A model generated the notes under the pieces. It did no database searches, had not been told where the DNA came from, and saw only the letters and a list, made by a program, of their open reading frames with translations. Positions 18,086-26,754 of a stretch of DNA of 35,295 nt are shown piece by piece (position 1 is the first letter of the stretch; every line of letters begins with the position of its first letter). The stretch spans positions 1 to 35,295 of the IMG/VR virus record IMGVR_UViG_3300021364_000079. One strand, given 5' to 3'. The translations under genes and the position numbers were made by a program. Source of the DNA: a virus.

Positions 18086-19009
18086 ATGGCAAGTTATTCT
18101 TACGAAAAAGGTAAATATGGCGGACCTTGTGGGGCAATCTTCCCATTTTTTAGGCAGATACAAGGAAATTTGCCTACTGAGCAAGATTATGAAGATTTTA
18201 TTCCTGCTGGATATTTGAAATGTAACGGTCAAATTTTATCTGCTGACCAATTTCCACAACTTGCCGATTTGTTAGGAGTTGGCGAAGCTTGTCTTTATAA
18301 GAAAGCTAATACTACATTGGCAGAAAGAAATGACTCGGGCACTGGTGGCACATTTCAACTACCAGATTTAGGTAGTAAATATATTACTACAGCATCTAAT
18401 CCTGGTATCTATAGTAATGATACTACCCTCAATCCAACAACAAATTTGGAAGTCCAACGTGCTGGTATTGCAGTACAACTTGCTTCAAACGGTGATGAAG
18501 TTGATTTCACATATACAGGTGAATTCAAATCAAATGGTGTATCTTCATTGAATTTTGTTGGTGTGTGGAGGACAGTTTCTCCTCCAAGTAAAACACCCTC
18601 GACTACACTTCAAATTGGTAACTTTATTGCTCATGGTCATAGAGGCACACATACTATTGCTCACTCCATCAACCAAAATAACCAGGGTATGGCAACTGGG
18701 TCTTGGGCTGGTGCTTTTTATGGCGGTGGTATTTTATGCTATCAACCAGCAAAAGTTATATGTACTGCTGACCAAAACTATGGCGTGACTTTTGTTTCTT
18801 TGGACATTACAGAATCTGGTACAGAATCTGAACATACACACTCATTAAGTAGTGTTAACTTGAGCACATCATATAGTGGCAGTATTCCTTCTACTACTAT
18901 GACAGCATCTGGTTTGACAACTACTGTTAAAATGAAGACAAAAAATACTTTTAAAATGGATGATATTGCACCAAAATTCATTCTCTGTGAGTATCTAATC
19001 AAGTATTAA
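18086..19009 (+). CDS. Tail-collar domain fibre protein 2
   Basis: 307 aa, 4 nt after the previous stop. Residues about 15-112 repeat the collar layout (CGAIFPFF, IPAGYLKCNGQILSADQFPQLADLLG, GGTFQLPDLGSKY). The distal part has HGH at 183-185 plus H189 and a second HTH at 250-252, with CYQPAKVIC between them. It ends FILCEYLIKY, like the YFRLRYMIKAY and MVFIIRAY ends of its neighbours, so the three are paralogues. The role, short or distal tail fibre, is inferred. Confidence 0.85.
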   Translation: MASYSYEKGKYGGPCGAIFPFFRQIQGNLPTEQDYEDFIPAGYLKCNGQILSADQFPQLADLLGVGEACLYKKANTTLAERNDSGTGGTFQLPDLGSKYITTASNPGIYSNDTTLNPTTNLEVQRAGIAVQLASNGDEVDFTYTGEFKSNGVSSLNFVGVWRTVSPPSKTPSTTLQIGNFIAHGHRGTHTIAHSINQNNQGMATGSWAGAFYGGGILCYQPAKVICTADQNYGVTFVSLDITESGTESEHTHSLSSVNLSTSYSGSIPSTTMTASGLTTTVKMKTKNTFKMDDIAPKFILCEYLIKY

Positions 19010-19015
19010 AGACCT

Positions 19016-22000
19016 ATGGCAATCACTATTAGCTCACTGACTCCTGCGGAACCCATTGTTGTAACTGAAGGAGATACTATCAACTTTGCTGTAACAGCAA
19101 GTGATGATGGTGGTGCCTCTTTGTCTTATGAATGGCAAATTTCTAATGATGGGGGAAGCACTTATTCTGCTAGTGGTCTAACTGGAAATACTAATACTTT
19201 CTTTAATTTAGGACCTGTAGATAGTGGTGTCAATGGCATTTTTGTGCGTGTTGCCATTACTAATGGTGTTGATACAATATACAGCGACCAAGAATCTGTA
19301 GGTAGTAGGTCTGTTACTGTTACTGCTGCTCCAATTATTTTGGCATTGGTTGAAGGTACGGTAGATGATTATCCTGTATCAGAAACTATCGATGTTAATG
19401 ACCCATTTGATTTTACAGTAACATCATCTCTACAAAATGAAGATATTTCCAATCCTTCTAATGTAAACCAAATTACTATTGTATGGCAAGAAAGCACAGA
19501 TGATGGTAGCACCTGGACAAATATCAGTGCGGGTGGAGATTATAGTATAACTACTTCTACGGAGCAGTTTACAACTGGTGGCACGACTGCATACTATAGA
19601 AAATCTACTCTTACTGTAACTAATAGTGGATATTCTAGAAACTTATATCAGTATAGGTCTAGAATAAGTTATACTGGCGCAAGCAACACTCCTGTAGATA
19701 CTGCTGCAATTATTTTGTATGTGCAACCAGTTATTAGTATCTTTAAGCAACCTGGCGTTGACCCTCTAGACACAGAAACATTCCAATGCTATAAAACTGG
19801 TATTGCAAATAGTGGTCAATTAAGAGTAAGTGTAGGCGCTGTTTCTACTGCTGGACAACCATTATCATATGAATGGCAGTTATCTGTAGAAGATGCGAAT
19901 GGATTCCCAGAACCATGGGCAGTTGCTGATGATGGCACAGCTGGCGGCACTAATCAGGGAGGAGCATTAACAAACTCATATAGATTGAAGAGTGGCACCA
20001 ATCACACATCACCTGTTTTAGAGTTAGATAGATTTATTTTCTATAATGTAATTGCATTTAGATGTCAAATTACTGGGTCTGCATCTGAACCTCCAGTAAC
20101 TACAAATACTTACTATGTTTATCCTAATGATGTGCAAACTGCGCCAGTTTTGCCAGCATCATTTCAAAACATTGAAGATAAGTATGGTAACATCACAAAC
20201 AGAGACATCTATCCCGATCCTGAGCAAACGGCATCAATCATTGGCGAATTAAATATCGCTAGAAATACTGGATTGAATGGTGATGTCCAGATGGTTATGC
20301 AACGTCAAAACCCAGGTGAAACCACTTGGAATGATGTATTGACTGGCACGGAAGAACCTACAGAAGATTTTCTGGTATCATATACAGCATTTCCAACAAA
20401 TGATGTTGAAAATGTTGAGTTAACATATGAAACTCCCCCACTTAGAGTTGCTGATGATGATGGTGCTAAGTATAGAGTTAAAGTAACATCGTCTGCGGTT
20501 TGGACTGGTAGCAATACGTCCAAAACATTAACAGAGTTTTATTCAAATGAAGCAACATTAAATGTATATCGCACAGTATACATTTCTAACCAACCATCTG
20601 ATGCTTCTGCGTTTCCAAATGAAGGTGCTGCTTTCTCTGTAACTGCAACTCCATCTAGTGGCACTGCTAATGATATTTCATATCAATGGCAGTATAGTAC
20701 AGACAATCTAACATTCATCAATCTCAGTAACGGTGGAATTTATTCTGGTGTTACTACGTCTTTGCTTCAAATTTCTTCAGTGCCTTCAACTATAACATAT
20801 CCCCACTATAGATGTGTGCTTTCGGTGCCTAATCAATTAGCATCGGTAACAACTCAATCGGCAGAATTATATGTAAAACAGGATTTATTTACGTCTATTA
20901 CAAATTTAAATGACCAACAAGTAGATGAAAATTCTGTAGTTTCTTGGACTGTAGTTGCTACGTCACTATCTGCTTCTGCTCCTTCGTATCAATGGGAGAA
21001 GAGCACTAACTTTGACCCAAATAATGCTGCACAAGCAACTTGGACTACTATTATTGGCGAGACATCAGCAACATTTAATATACTTAGTGCGGCATTATCT
21101 GACGCTGCTTTCTATAGATGTAAAGTTACCAGTTTTGGTGGAACAGTGCAATATACTAATGCGGCACAACTATCAGTTACTGCACTAGTTATTAGTATTT
21201 TGACGAATATCGCCACCACTTATGAAGTGTTAGAAGGAGTTTCTGGATCCCAAACATTTGAGACAGAGGCACTTGCTTCCAATAGTGGAGTAATTACATA
21301 TCAGTGGGAGTATAAACAACCTGGCGGTTCATATCAAGCTGCTGGTAGTGGATTTAATAATTCTGATGATGACACTAGATTTTATACACCAGATGCTTTT
21401 ACTAGAAGTGAAAATGGCATTAAATTAAGATGTAAAATTACTGCTGATGGTATTCCAAATCCAGTTTATACCAATGAATGCACTATCACAGTTAACAGAA
21501 GATTGACATATGTGAAGGCACCTAGCAATCTCGCAGTCACTATTGGCACAACTCTAGTTATTGATATCAACCCTACATGGACTGGTGGTACTCCATCATT
21601 CCAATGGCAAGATGGTGGCAATGATATTAATGGAGCAACAACATCTTCACTCATTATTCCAAATATTGACTCTTCGTATAATGGTAAAGTTTATAGATGT
21701 GAAATTACGTTAGCAGATTGCAATCAATATGCATATACACAAAATAATGCTGTTGTGGTGCAATCTGTTAATGCGACAGATTATACTCAAACTGTCACTA
21801 TTGCTACACAAACTGCTGCCCAAAAACCAAAATATTATAGTAAAGAAACTGAAAAGTCTGGAGCATCTATTGGCACAGTTATTTGTATTCCAAAACCTGA
21901 TGGTTATACACACAACCCCGCTTCAACTTCTGATGATATTAATGATTGGGATTGTGCTAAATCTGGTACTAATGGCACATCAGCAACGTCTACAGTAACG

Positions 22001-23002
22001 TCTGGTAGCGTTTATAACGCAAATAAACAATCCTGGGTGAATCCTTCTGGATATCTAGGATCACCAAAACCTACTCATTCTACACCTAAGTGGCTTCTAG
22101 AAGATGATAGATTTAAAGGATTCATTGAAATGCGTGGTCAGTATGTAAAAGCTGTAGACTTCCCAGAGTTAGCGAGGATGCTTGGCACTACATATGGTGG
22201 TAGCATTACTGGCACATATCCAGCATATAATACTTCTGATTACTTTAGACTGCCACTTACATATGGCAAGAAGATGATGGGCACTGGTAACGTCAGTGGC
22301 AACTCTGGTAGTGTTTCTGTTATTCCTGAATATGCTCCTGATGGCACATCTGGTGGTGATAAATTACAACCAGGATCTATTGGTGGTGTATATAATTACA
22401 TTAAATCTGCTCAGCTTCCACCAGGGTCAACTGGCATTACTGGTGACCCAGATGGCACAGCAGATGGTAGTATTAACGCAGAGACATTTACTATCGGCAC
22501 ATTCCAGACAAACGGTTGGGAAACCGTAGAAGGATTTGTCCAACCTGTATTCTCTGGCACAGTTACATATACATTGCCAAATGCTGGAGATGCCTTTACA
22601 GCAAATCCAGTACACGCACATAGTGCAGTCTCGATTGGCGCACTGGATAATTATTATGCAGTTAATAGTGGTTGTAATGGAAACAACGAGTGTTTGAATA
22701 CATGTGGTTTCCCAGGATCTTTTAGACCTACTGCTGGCGGTGCTGGCGAGATTATAGAAGGTCCATATGGATTAACAGACTCTACTGCTGGTCAGTTGCA
22801 TACACATACTGCAACTGGTCTGAATGGTAGTTTTGATATGGTCACAGATGCTGGTATGATTATCAGCGATACTACAGCAAGAATGAATTTACAATCTAAA
22901 CAGTTATTTGATAATGCTACTAGTTTCTATCTCAGAAACAATGAAGCAATTCCTGTCAATGCAGCATACTTTAGATTGAGATACATGATTAAAGCATACT
23001 AA
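19016..23002 (+). CDS. Adhesin: tandem Ig-like domains plus C-terminal tail-collar domain
   Basis: 1328 aa. About eight Ig-like modules run from residue 8 to about 914, each with the core Trp (YEWQ, VWQE, YQWE, FQWQ) and a closing YRC/FRC/YRV strand. Approximate module limits are 8-103, 104-235, 236-365, 366-517, 518-620, 621-721, 722-825 and 826-914. Modules 1, 2 and 4 lack the closing Cys. A linker leads to a collar-type region around 1026-1092 (GFIEMRGQYVKAVDFPELARMLG, DYFRLPL) and a tip with HAH (1200-1202), HTH (1262-1264) and a Cys-rich segment (CNGNNECLNTC). The Ig domains probably bind cell-surface glycans or extend the fibre. The C-terminal tip is homologous to that of the two preceding genes. 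Confidence 0.85.
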   Translation: MAITISSLTPAEPIVVTEGDTINFAVTASDDGGASLSYEWQISNDGGSTYSASGLTGNTNTFFNLGPVDSGVNGIFVRVAITNGVDTIYSDQESVGSRSVTVTAAPIILALVEGTVDDYPVSETIDVNDPFDFTVTSSLQNEDISNPSNVNQITIVWQESTDDGSTWTNISAGGDYSITTSTEQFTTGGTTAYYRKSTLTVTNSGYSRNLYQYRSRISYTGASNTPVDTAAIILYVQPVISIFKQPGVDPLDTETFQCYKTGIANSGQLRVSVGAVSTAGQPLSYEWQLSVEDANGFPEPWAVADDGTAGGTNQGGALTNSYRLKSGTNHTSPVLELDRFIFYNVIAFRCQITGSASEPPVTTNTYYVYPNDVQTAPVLPASFQNIEDKYGNITNRDIYPDPEQTASIIGELNIARNTGLNGDVQMVMQRQNPGETTWNDVLTGTEEPTEDFLVSYTAFPTNDVENVELTYETPPLRVADDDGAKYRVKVTSSAVWTGSNTSKTLTEFYSNEATLNVYRTVYISNQPSDASAFPNEGAAFSVTATPSSGTANDISYQWQYSTDNLTFINLSNGGIYSGVTTSLLQISSVPSTITYPHYRCVLSVPNQLASVTTQSAELYVKQDLFTSITNLNDQQVDENSVVSWTVVATSLSASAPSYQWEKSTNFDPNNAAQATWTTIIGETSATFNILSAALSDAAFYRCKVTSFGGTVQYTNAAQLSVTALVISILTNIATTYEVLEGVSGSQTFETEALASNSGVITYQWEYKQPGGSYQAAGSGFNNSDDDTRFYTPDAFTRSENGIKLRCKITADGIPNPVYTNECTITVNRRLTYVKAPSNLAVTIGTTLVIDINPTWTGGTPSFQWQDGGNDINGATTSSLIIPNIDSSYNGKVYRCEITLADCNQYAYTQNNAVVVQSVNATDYTQTVTIATQTAAQKPKYYSKETEKSGASIGTVICIPKPDGYTHNPASTSDDINDWDCAKSGTNGTSATSTVTSGSVYNANKQSWVNPSGYLGSPKPTHSTPKWLLEDDRFKGFIEMRGQYVKAVDFPELARMLGTTYGGSITGTYPAYNTSDYFRLPLTYGKKMMGTGNVSGNSGSVSVIPEYAPDGTSGGDKLQPGSIGGVYNYIKSAQLPPGSTGITGDPDGTADGSINAETFTIGTFQTNGWETVEGFVQPVFSGTVTYTLPNAGDAFTANPVHAHSAVSIGALDNYYAVNSGCNGNNECLNTCGFPGSFRPTAGGAGEIIEGPYGLTDSTAGQLHTHTATGLNGSFDMVTDAGMIISDTTARMNLQSKQLFDNATSFYLRNNEAIPVNAAYFRLRYMIKAY

Positions 23003-23005
23003 ATA
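22998..23005 (+). promoter_or_regulatory. Candidate late-type promoter core (ACTAAATA)
   Basis: ACTAAATA overlaps the stop codon of the Ig/collar gene and lies 23 nt before the next ATG. It shares TAAATA with the T4 late consensus but differs at two positions. The same octamer occurs at 4010, 21 nt before another start. Suggestive only. Confidence 0.3.
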
Positions 23006-23027
23006 CTTTTATCCCTAGGAATTCACG

Positions 23028-24158
23028 ATGGCAATCAAAGTTGGTGATCGCGTAATTACTCTGCGATTACAAAGGCAGTCACATTACGGAGATCTCGTAG
23101 AAAGATATATTAACTACAATGGTAGTAGGTTAGATCTTTCGGAATCGGAGTTTAATGATTTCTTATCAAAAATGCCATCTTTGTGGAATTCTGATAAGGA
23201 TAAATTAACTTATTTTGTACTATTTGAAGACAAGTCATATCTTGCACAAAGATATAAAGAAGTATATAACTTTGGCACTAGGGAAACAGAAGAAAAGTTA
23301 TATAATTTTGATGAAGCAAATGAGACAGAATTGAATGCATTTGTTGCTTTCATTGCAAATTATTATACTGCATTAAAACTACAAAGGACTGAGAATTTTT
23401 ATGAGTCCATTGTAGAGAAAGTTGCTGATGTTTCATACATGAAGTATCAGTTGCTAGAAATGAGAGCAAAACAGTTGAAAGAAACTGATTATATTGTGCT
23501 ACCTGATTATCCAATCAGTGACGAAGAGAAGCAACAATGGATTGCATATCGTCAAGAATTGAGAGATATTACTAATCAACAAGCGTGGTTAGATAATAAT
23601 TTCCAATCTGTGGTAGTCCCTGTAAGTCCTAGACCTAAGGACCAAATTGTTGATATGTTTAATATGGTTGGTAGTGCATATGCAAATGCTGCTGATTTGC
23701 CACCATCACTACTAGAATCTGTCAAGGAAAATATTGACGGTCTTGGTATCAGTGGTATTATTGAAAAGTGGACAGAAATCACACTTAAGGTTGAGATTCT
23801 TAAGGGTATTGCAAGCTTGAAAGTACCTGAAGGATTAACCACTGATGAATTAACTGCTATCGAACAATTAATTCCTCATGGTGCTACTGATTTAGTCCCA
23901 GAAGACCAACTAGAGAATCTAGATGCTGCTACTAGAGGTCAGTTAGATAATTGGAATGATTATCTAAGGTCCGTAGATGATAAAGTTGATGCTGTAAATG
24001 CTAAACTTCAAGAGCTTTCTGCTAACTTTACGCTATCTGATGTTATTCAGAAGATTGCAGCAGACATGAAAGAAAAAGCAGATGCTCATGATGCCCAAGT
24101 TGCTGCAAGTAGATTACTTGAAGACCTAACAATCGATGATATTACGGGTGAAGAATGA
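23028..24158 (+). CDS. Tail-fibre-associated protein with tail-assembly-chaperone motif
   Basis: 376 aa behind an AGGAA ribosome site. Residues 171-181 read WIAYRQELRDI, the W-x2-YRQ-x-LRDI signature of phage tail (fibre) assembly chaperones such as the Phage_tail_APC family, which assist folding or attachment of fibres. The chain is much longer than a typical chaperone (100-200 aa). The N-terminal 100 residues may be a separate beta domain (AIKVGDRVITLRLQ, LTYFVLFEDKSY), and residues 290-376 are helical and acidic. Its place directly after three fibre genes supports a fibre-assembly or attachment role. The extra domains leave open that it is itself structural. Confidence 0.7.
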   Translation: MAIKVGDRVITLRLQRQSHYGDLVERYINYNGSRLDLSESEFNDFLSKMPSLWNSDKDKLTYFVLFEDKSYLAQRYKEVYNFGTRETEEKLYNFDEANETELNAFVAFIANYYTALKLQRTENFYESIVEKVADVSYMKYQLLEMRAKQLKETDYIVLPDYPISDEEKQQWIAYRQELRDITNQQAWLDNNFQSVVVPVSPRPKDQIVDMFNMVGSAYANAADLPPSLLESVKENIDGLGISGIIEKWTEITLKVEILKGIASLKVPEGLTTDELTAIEQLIPHGATDLVPEDQLENLDAATRGQLDNWNDYLRSVDDKVDAVNAKLQELSANFTLSDVIQKIAADMKEKADAHDAQVAASRLLEDLTIDDITGEE

Positions 24159-24508
24159 TGAATTTTAACGAAGATTATTTCTATGTAGAGTCTGTTTTAC
24201 ATCAGTTATCTAAGAAATCTGGTGGACCTGTAATGTATATGAGAGCAGATGGTCCTAAGTCAGTGACTGATGCTGCACAATTAGAAGATATCTGGGATTT
24301 TTACATTGGTAAGTGTCCTCTAGATATTATCAATGCATTAAAGTCTAGGGGAGAAGTTTACTACTATCCTAGGACACAGACAGCAGCAGATAATGCTTTC
24401 CATGACTGGTTTCCTCAAAAGAAACAGTTGTTGGATGAGGAAATGGGATATTACATTTATGCTGAGGTTATAAATGTATCTGAGGGAGTGCATAATGTGA
24501 ATGGGTGA
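24155..24508 (+). CDS. Hypothetical protein
   Basis: 117 aa, starting inside the upstream stop (AATGATG; ATG at 24155 or 24158) and therefore translationally coupled to the fibre-assembly gene. The sequence is aromatic-rich (YFYVES, WDFYIG, YYYPRT, YYIYAEV) with no clear motif. An N-terminal helix precedes a mixed alpha/beta body. Position at the end of the tail block suggests a late protein, possibly structural. I do not recognise the family. Confidence 0.7.
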   Translation: MMNFNEDYFYVESVLHQLSKKSGGPVMYMRADGPKSVTDAAQLEDIWDFYIGKCPLDIINALKSRGEVYYYPRTQTAADNAFHDWFPQKKQLLDEEMGYYIYAEVINVSEGVHNVNG

Positions 24509-24513
24509 TAACT

Positions 24514-25464
24514 ATGAGTCTATATTCTGGTAAAGCGAAACAATATATCACTAATTTATTTGGAAAGCACAACGTCAAGTTAGAATTTGAAAACCCACAA
24601 GAATTATCTAATGCTCTAGAAGATGTCATTAGAAATTCTGTAATACTTCATATTGCATCATCAAAGAAGAGACTTTGTGGTGCGGAGATGAAAGAGTATG
24701 ACGTATTCAAGCGAGAGTATCTCTCTAATATCAGAGGGTATACTTATGCGTGGCTGGGTATTCTAGCAGACGAAAAGATTGCCACTCAGATACAATCAAT
24801 TAAGAAAGCATATTATTACTTTGATGGATTGCTTGACCTAGCATCTCCATGGGCAATTTCATATATTCAGAATACTAATTCTATTGAAGGGTATTACTAT
24901 TCATTTTCAGAGAAGAATCTTTTGGGTAAAGACTCTGAATTTGTTGAGCAAGTATATGATAGCATGGAGTTATCCGAGAAGAGTAGAGTATTTCTACGAA
25001 ATCTGAGAGATACCAATCCAGATACATTTAGTGTGCATTACTTAGCATTTGATACTAATAATATCCCTAGAAAGATGGGATATAGGAGCACGGTTGGTGA
25101 TGCAGTAGCAAGTAACTTAGAAGATGTGTATGGTGATTACATGCATATGTCACAGGTATTTGAGTGCCTTAAAAGAGCATCTGATTACTCTACAGAGGTA
25201 GGATTTCAATTTATACCAAAGAAAAATTATTTTGGTATTGATATCAATGTAGTAAATGATGATGTGATGGGATGTGTAGATGCTATGCAATCATTAGGTA
25301 TCATTGGTGATGAAGAATCTGCATACATGAAGACATTATTTGTGCAGGGATTGGAGAGAGATATTTCTAATGTGACCTGGAAGTTTAGGTGGTCATCTCC
25401 AACGAAATTTACAATCAAACAGTATAATTATTACGATAGGGACAAGCACCCACGATTTGTTTGA
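24514..25464 (+). CDS. Unrecognised 316-aa protein
   Basis: The ATG at 24514 is preferred; a GTG at 24505 would add three residues. An N-terminal helical half carries AEMKEYDVFKREYLSN and DGLLDLASPW. The C-terminal half alternates strands and helices: VHYLAFD, GFQFIPK, FGIDINVVNDD, VTWKFRWSS, KFTIKQYNYYDR. No nucleotide-binding, metal-binding or membrane motif is evident. The repeated strand-helix alternation in about 300 aa is reminiscent of ABBA-type barrels, but I could not confirm any family. Its last codon overlaps the -35 box of the promoter at 25461. It may be the last gene of the late unit. Confidence 0.75.
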   Translation: MSLYSGKAKQYITNLFGKHNVKLEFENPQELSNALEDVIRNSVILHIASSKKRLCGAEMKEYDVFKREYLSNIRGYTYAWLGILADEKIATQIQSIKKAYYYFDGLLDLASPWAISYIQNTNSIEGYYYSFSEKNLLGKDSEFVEQVYDSMELSEKSRVFLRNLRDTNPDTFSVHYLAFDTNNIPRKMGYRSTVGDAVASNLEDVYGDYMHMSQVFECLKRASDYSTEVGFQFIPKKNYFGIDINVVNDDVMGCVDAMQSLGIIGDEESAYMKTLFVQGLERDISNVTWKFRWSSPTKFTIKQYNYYDRDKHPRFV

Positions 25465-25489
25465 CAAAACCTCTAGGATGCTATATACT
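25461..25489 (+). promoter_or_regulatory. Sigma70-type promoter for the small-gene cluster
   Basis: TTGACA (25461-25466), 17-nt spacer, TATACT (25484-25489, one mismatch), followed 8 nt later by AAGGAGA, a strong ribosome site for the ATG at 25510. It marks the start of the accessory cluster. Confidence 0.8.
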
Positions 25490-25509
25490 GTTGTGGCAAG
25501 GAGAAACCA

Positions 25510-25635
25510 ATGACGACCCCCAACTGGCAACATCACTCAAAGAAGGACCAGAAGCGTCATCTGAAACCACAAGCAATGCGCCAAGCAAAAGCAAGGCGTC
25601 AAGCACTCAAGCGCAAACTGACATTATCAAAATGA
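25510..25635 (+). CDS. 41-aa very basic microprotein
   Basis: Starts at the first ATG after the promoter, with AAGGAGA 4 nt upstream, and ends at TGA 25633-25635. The product begins MTTPNWQHHSKKDQKRHLK and continues with many Lys, Arg and Gln, so it is strongly positive and helical, like small nucleic-acid-binding or host-takeover peptides. The next gene starts within its stop (ATGA). A longer overlapping frame that begins with the TTG of the -35 box is rejected because it starts upstream of the transcription start. Confidence 0.7.
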   Translation: MTTPNWQHHSKKDQKRHLKPQAMRQAKARRQALKRKLTLSK

Positions 25636-25823
25636 CGCATTATGATAGACTGATGGACCGTATTTCATCAGAAATTTATTTGTTTTGGGAAGATGGTAAA
25701 AAAGGATTTGATTGGGATGAGGGCTTGGCAGAAGAAAAATCTTATGCTATACTCAAACTGGTCGAAGAGTTTCAACAAACTAGAGTAGATTTGAAAAAAA
25801 CACGATGGCGAGCTTCAGATTAA
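25632..25823 (+). CDS. Small hypothetical protein
   Basis: 63 aa from the ATG at 25632, overlapping the upstream stop as ATGA. It reads MTHYDRLMDRISSEIYLFW, then acidic and helical, ending KKTRWRASD. Reading the same frame upstream to 25461 would add residues that are a shadow of the basic 41-aa gene. It overlaps the next gene by 19 nt. Family not recognised. Confidence 0.65.
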   Translation: MTHYDRLMDRISSEIYLFWEDGKKGFDWDEGLAEEKSYAILKLVEEFQQTRVDLKKTRWRASD

Positions 25824-26356
25824 AAATATTTGATAATTACTCGCCTGATGTGGATGCTATCAGACAACATGCTATAGAAGATACATACTATCCACCAACA
25901 GTAAATGATTGGTGGTTAGGATTTAGGTCCAGAATGTATACTGATAAAGAAAATAATGTTGTTGGTGAATTGTGTAGACATATTGTCAAAGATTTAGATA
26001 ATCAATTTTATCGTGGCAATAAATTTAAATTTGAAGGATACTTTCACTATTGTCCGTTAGTGTCTCAGCAATTTGCTGGTCCTGAAGTATGGGAAACTCT
26101 TCGTTTTCATCGTGATTACAAATCAAACTTTGCTGGTCTATATTTTATAGCACCAAATCCTACTGAATATTCAGGCACATCATTTATTAAAGATGATGAG
26201 GAGCATAAAGTTGATAATGTATTCAATCGTTTGATTATGTTTGACTCAAAAGTTTTACATGGTCCACAAGACTTCTTTGGTGATGATATCACTGATGCAA
26301 GACTAAATTTTGTTTTCTTTTCAGAAAAGGTATTTGACTTATATGGCACTAACTAA
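25805..26356 (+). CDS. 2-oxoglutarate/Fe(II) oxygenase-like protein 1
   Basis: 183 aa. The facial-triad pattern is visible: H102-R-D104 (RFHRDY) and H152 (KVLHGP), with R166 (ARLNFVFF) as the candidate 2-oxoglutarate-binding Arg on the last strand. Around these are double-stranded beta-helix strands GLYFIAPNP, GTSFI and NRLIMFDS. It shares this pattern with the protein at 29527, including N-terminal DAI and GFRS/GVRS motifs, so the two are paralogues. Families of this kind hydroxylate proteins, small molecules or nucleic-acid bases; the substrate here is unknown. It overlaps both neighbours and belongs to the early-type cluster. Confidence 0.75.
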   Translation: MASFRLKIFDNYSPDVDAIRQHAIEDTYYPPTVNDWWLGFRSRMYTDKENNVVGELCRHIVKDLDNQFYRGNKFKFEGYFHYCPLVSQQFAGPEVWETLRFHRDYKSNFAGLYFIAPNPTEYSGTSFIKDDEEHKVDNVFNRLIMFDSKVLHGPQDFFGDDITDARLNFVFFSEKVFDLYGTN

Positions 26357-26549
26357 ATCAGTTGAAGATTCACTCAACGAAGCATCTGCACATTTACGCA
26401 ATGCACTTGCATTTGCTGCAAGAAATGAGCGACCAGTTATTTGCAATCAAATTGCAAAGGTGTTGAGTGATATTGATGGTATCGGGTCTATGGAGACTAT
26501 TTTTGATACTCTAGAAGAAAAAATTGCAGAGATGGAAGACGATGATTAG
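26343..26549 (+). CDS. Small helical hypothetical protein
   Basis: 68 aa from the ATG at 26343, which overlaps the end of the oxygenase gene by 14 nt. Helical throughout (SLNEASAHLRNALAFAARNE) with an acidic tail EEKIAEMEDDD. No known domain recognised. The overlap suggests coupled translation. Confidence 0.65.
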   Translation: MALTKSVEDSLNEASAHLRNALAFAARNERPVICNQIAKVLSDIDGIGSMETIFDTLEEKIAEMEDDD

Positions 26550-26754
26550 TAGACATGAATTGATGCACCATCGCCTACAAGCATGGTTGCGTGAAAATAG
26601 TTGTGATGAGTTAGAATATCTGGGAGTCCGCCCAGATATTACTGGTGAAGATAATCACTGGTATCGTATTGGATCACATGAAGTAACCGTAGATTGTATT
26701 GAAGATATCGAATTAGTTGGACCTGTTGATGAAGAAAGTCAAAACTACGCCTGA
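26542..26754 (+). CDS. Small hypothetical protein
   Basis: 70 aa from the ATG at 26542, inside the end of the upstream gene. N-terminal basic helix (ISRHELMHHRLQAWLREN), then a beta segment (HWYRIGSHEVTVDCIEDIELV). No family recognised. It overlaps the next start by 26 nt. Confidence 0.6.
   Translation: MISRHELMHHRLQAWLRENSCDELEYLGVRPDITGEDNHWYRIGSHEVTVDCIEDIELVGPVDEESQNYA

Noticed and set aside
25461-25631. Reading the 25632 frame from a TTG at 25461 as one 120-aa protein
   Set aside because: The TTG is the -35 box of a consensus promoter, the first 57 codons lie partly upstream of transcription, and a better gene with a strong ribosome site occupies the other frame.
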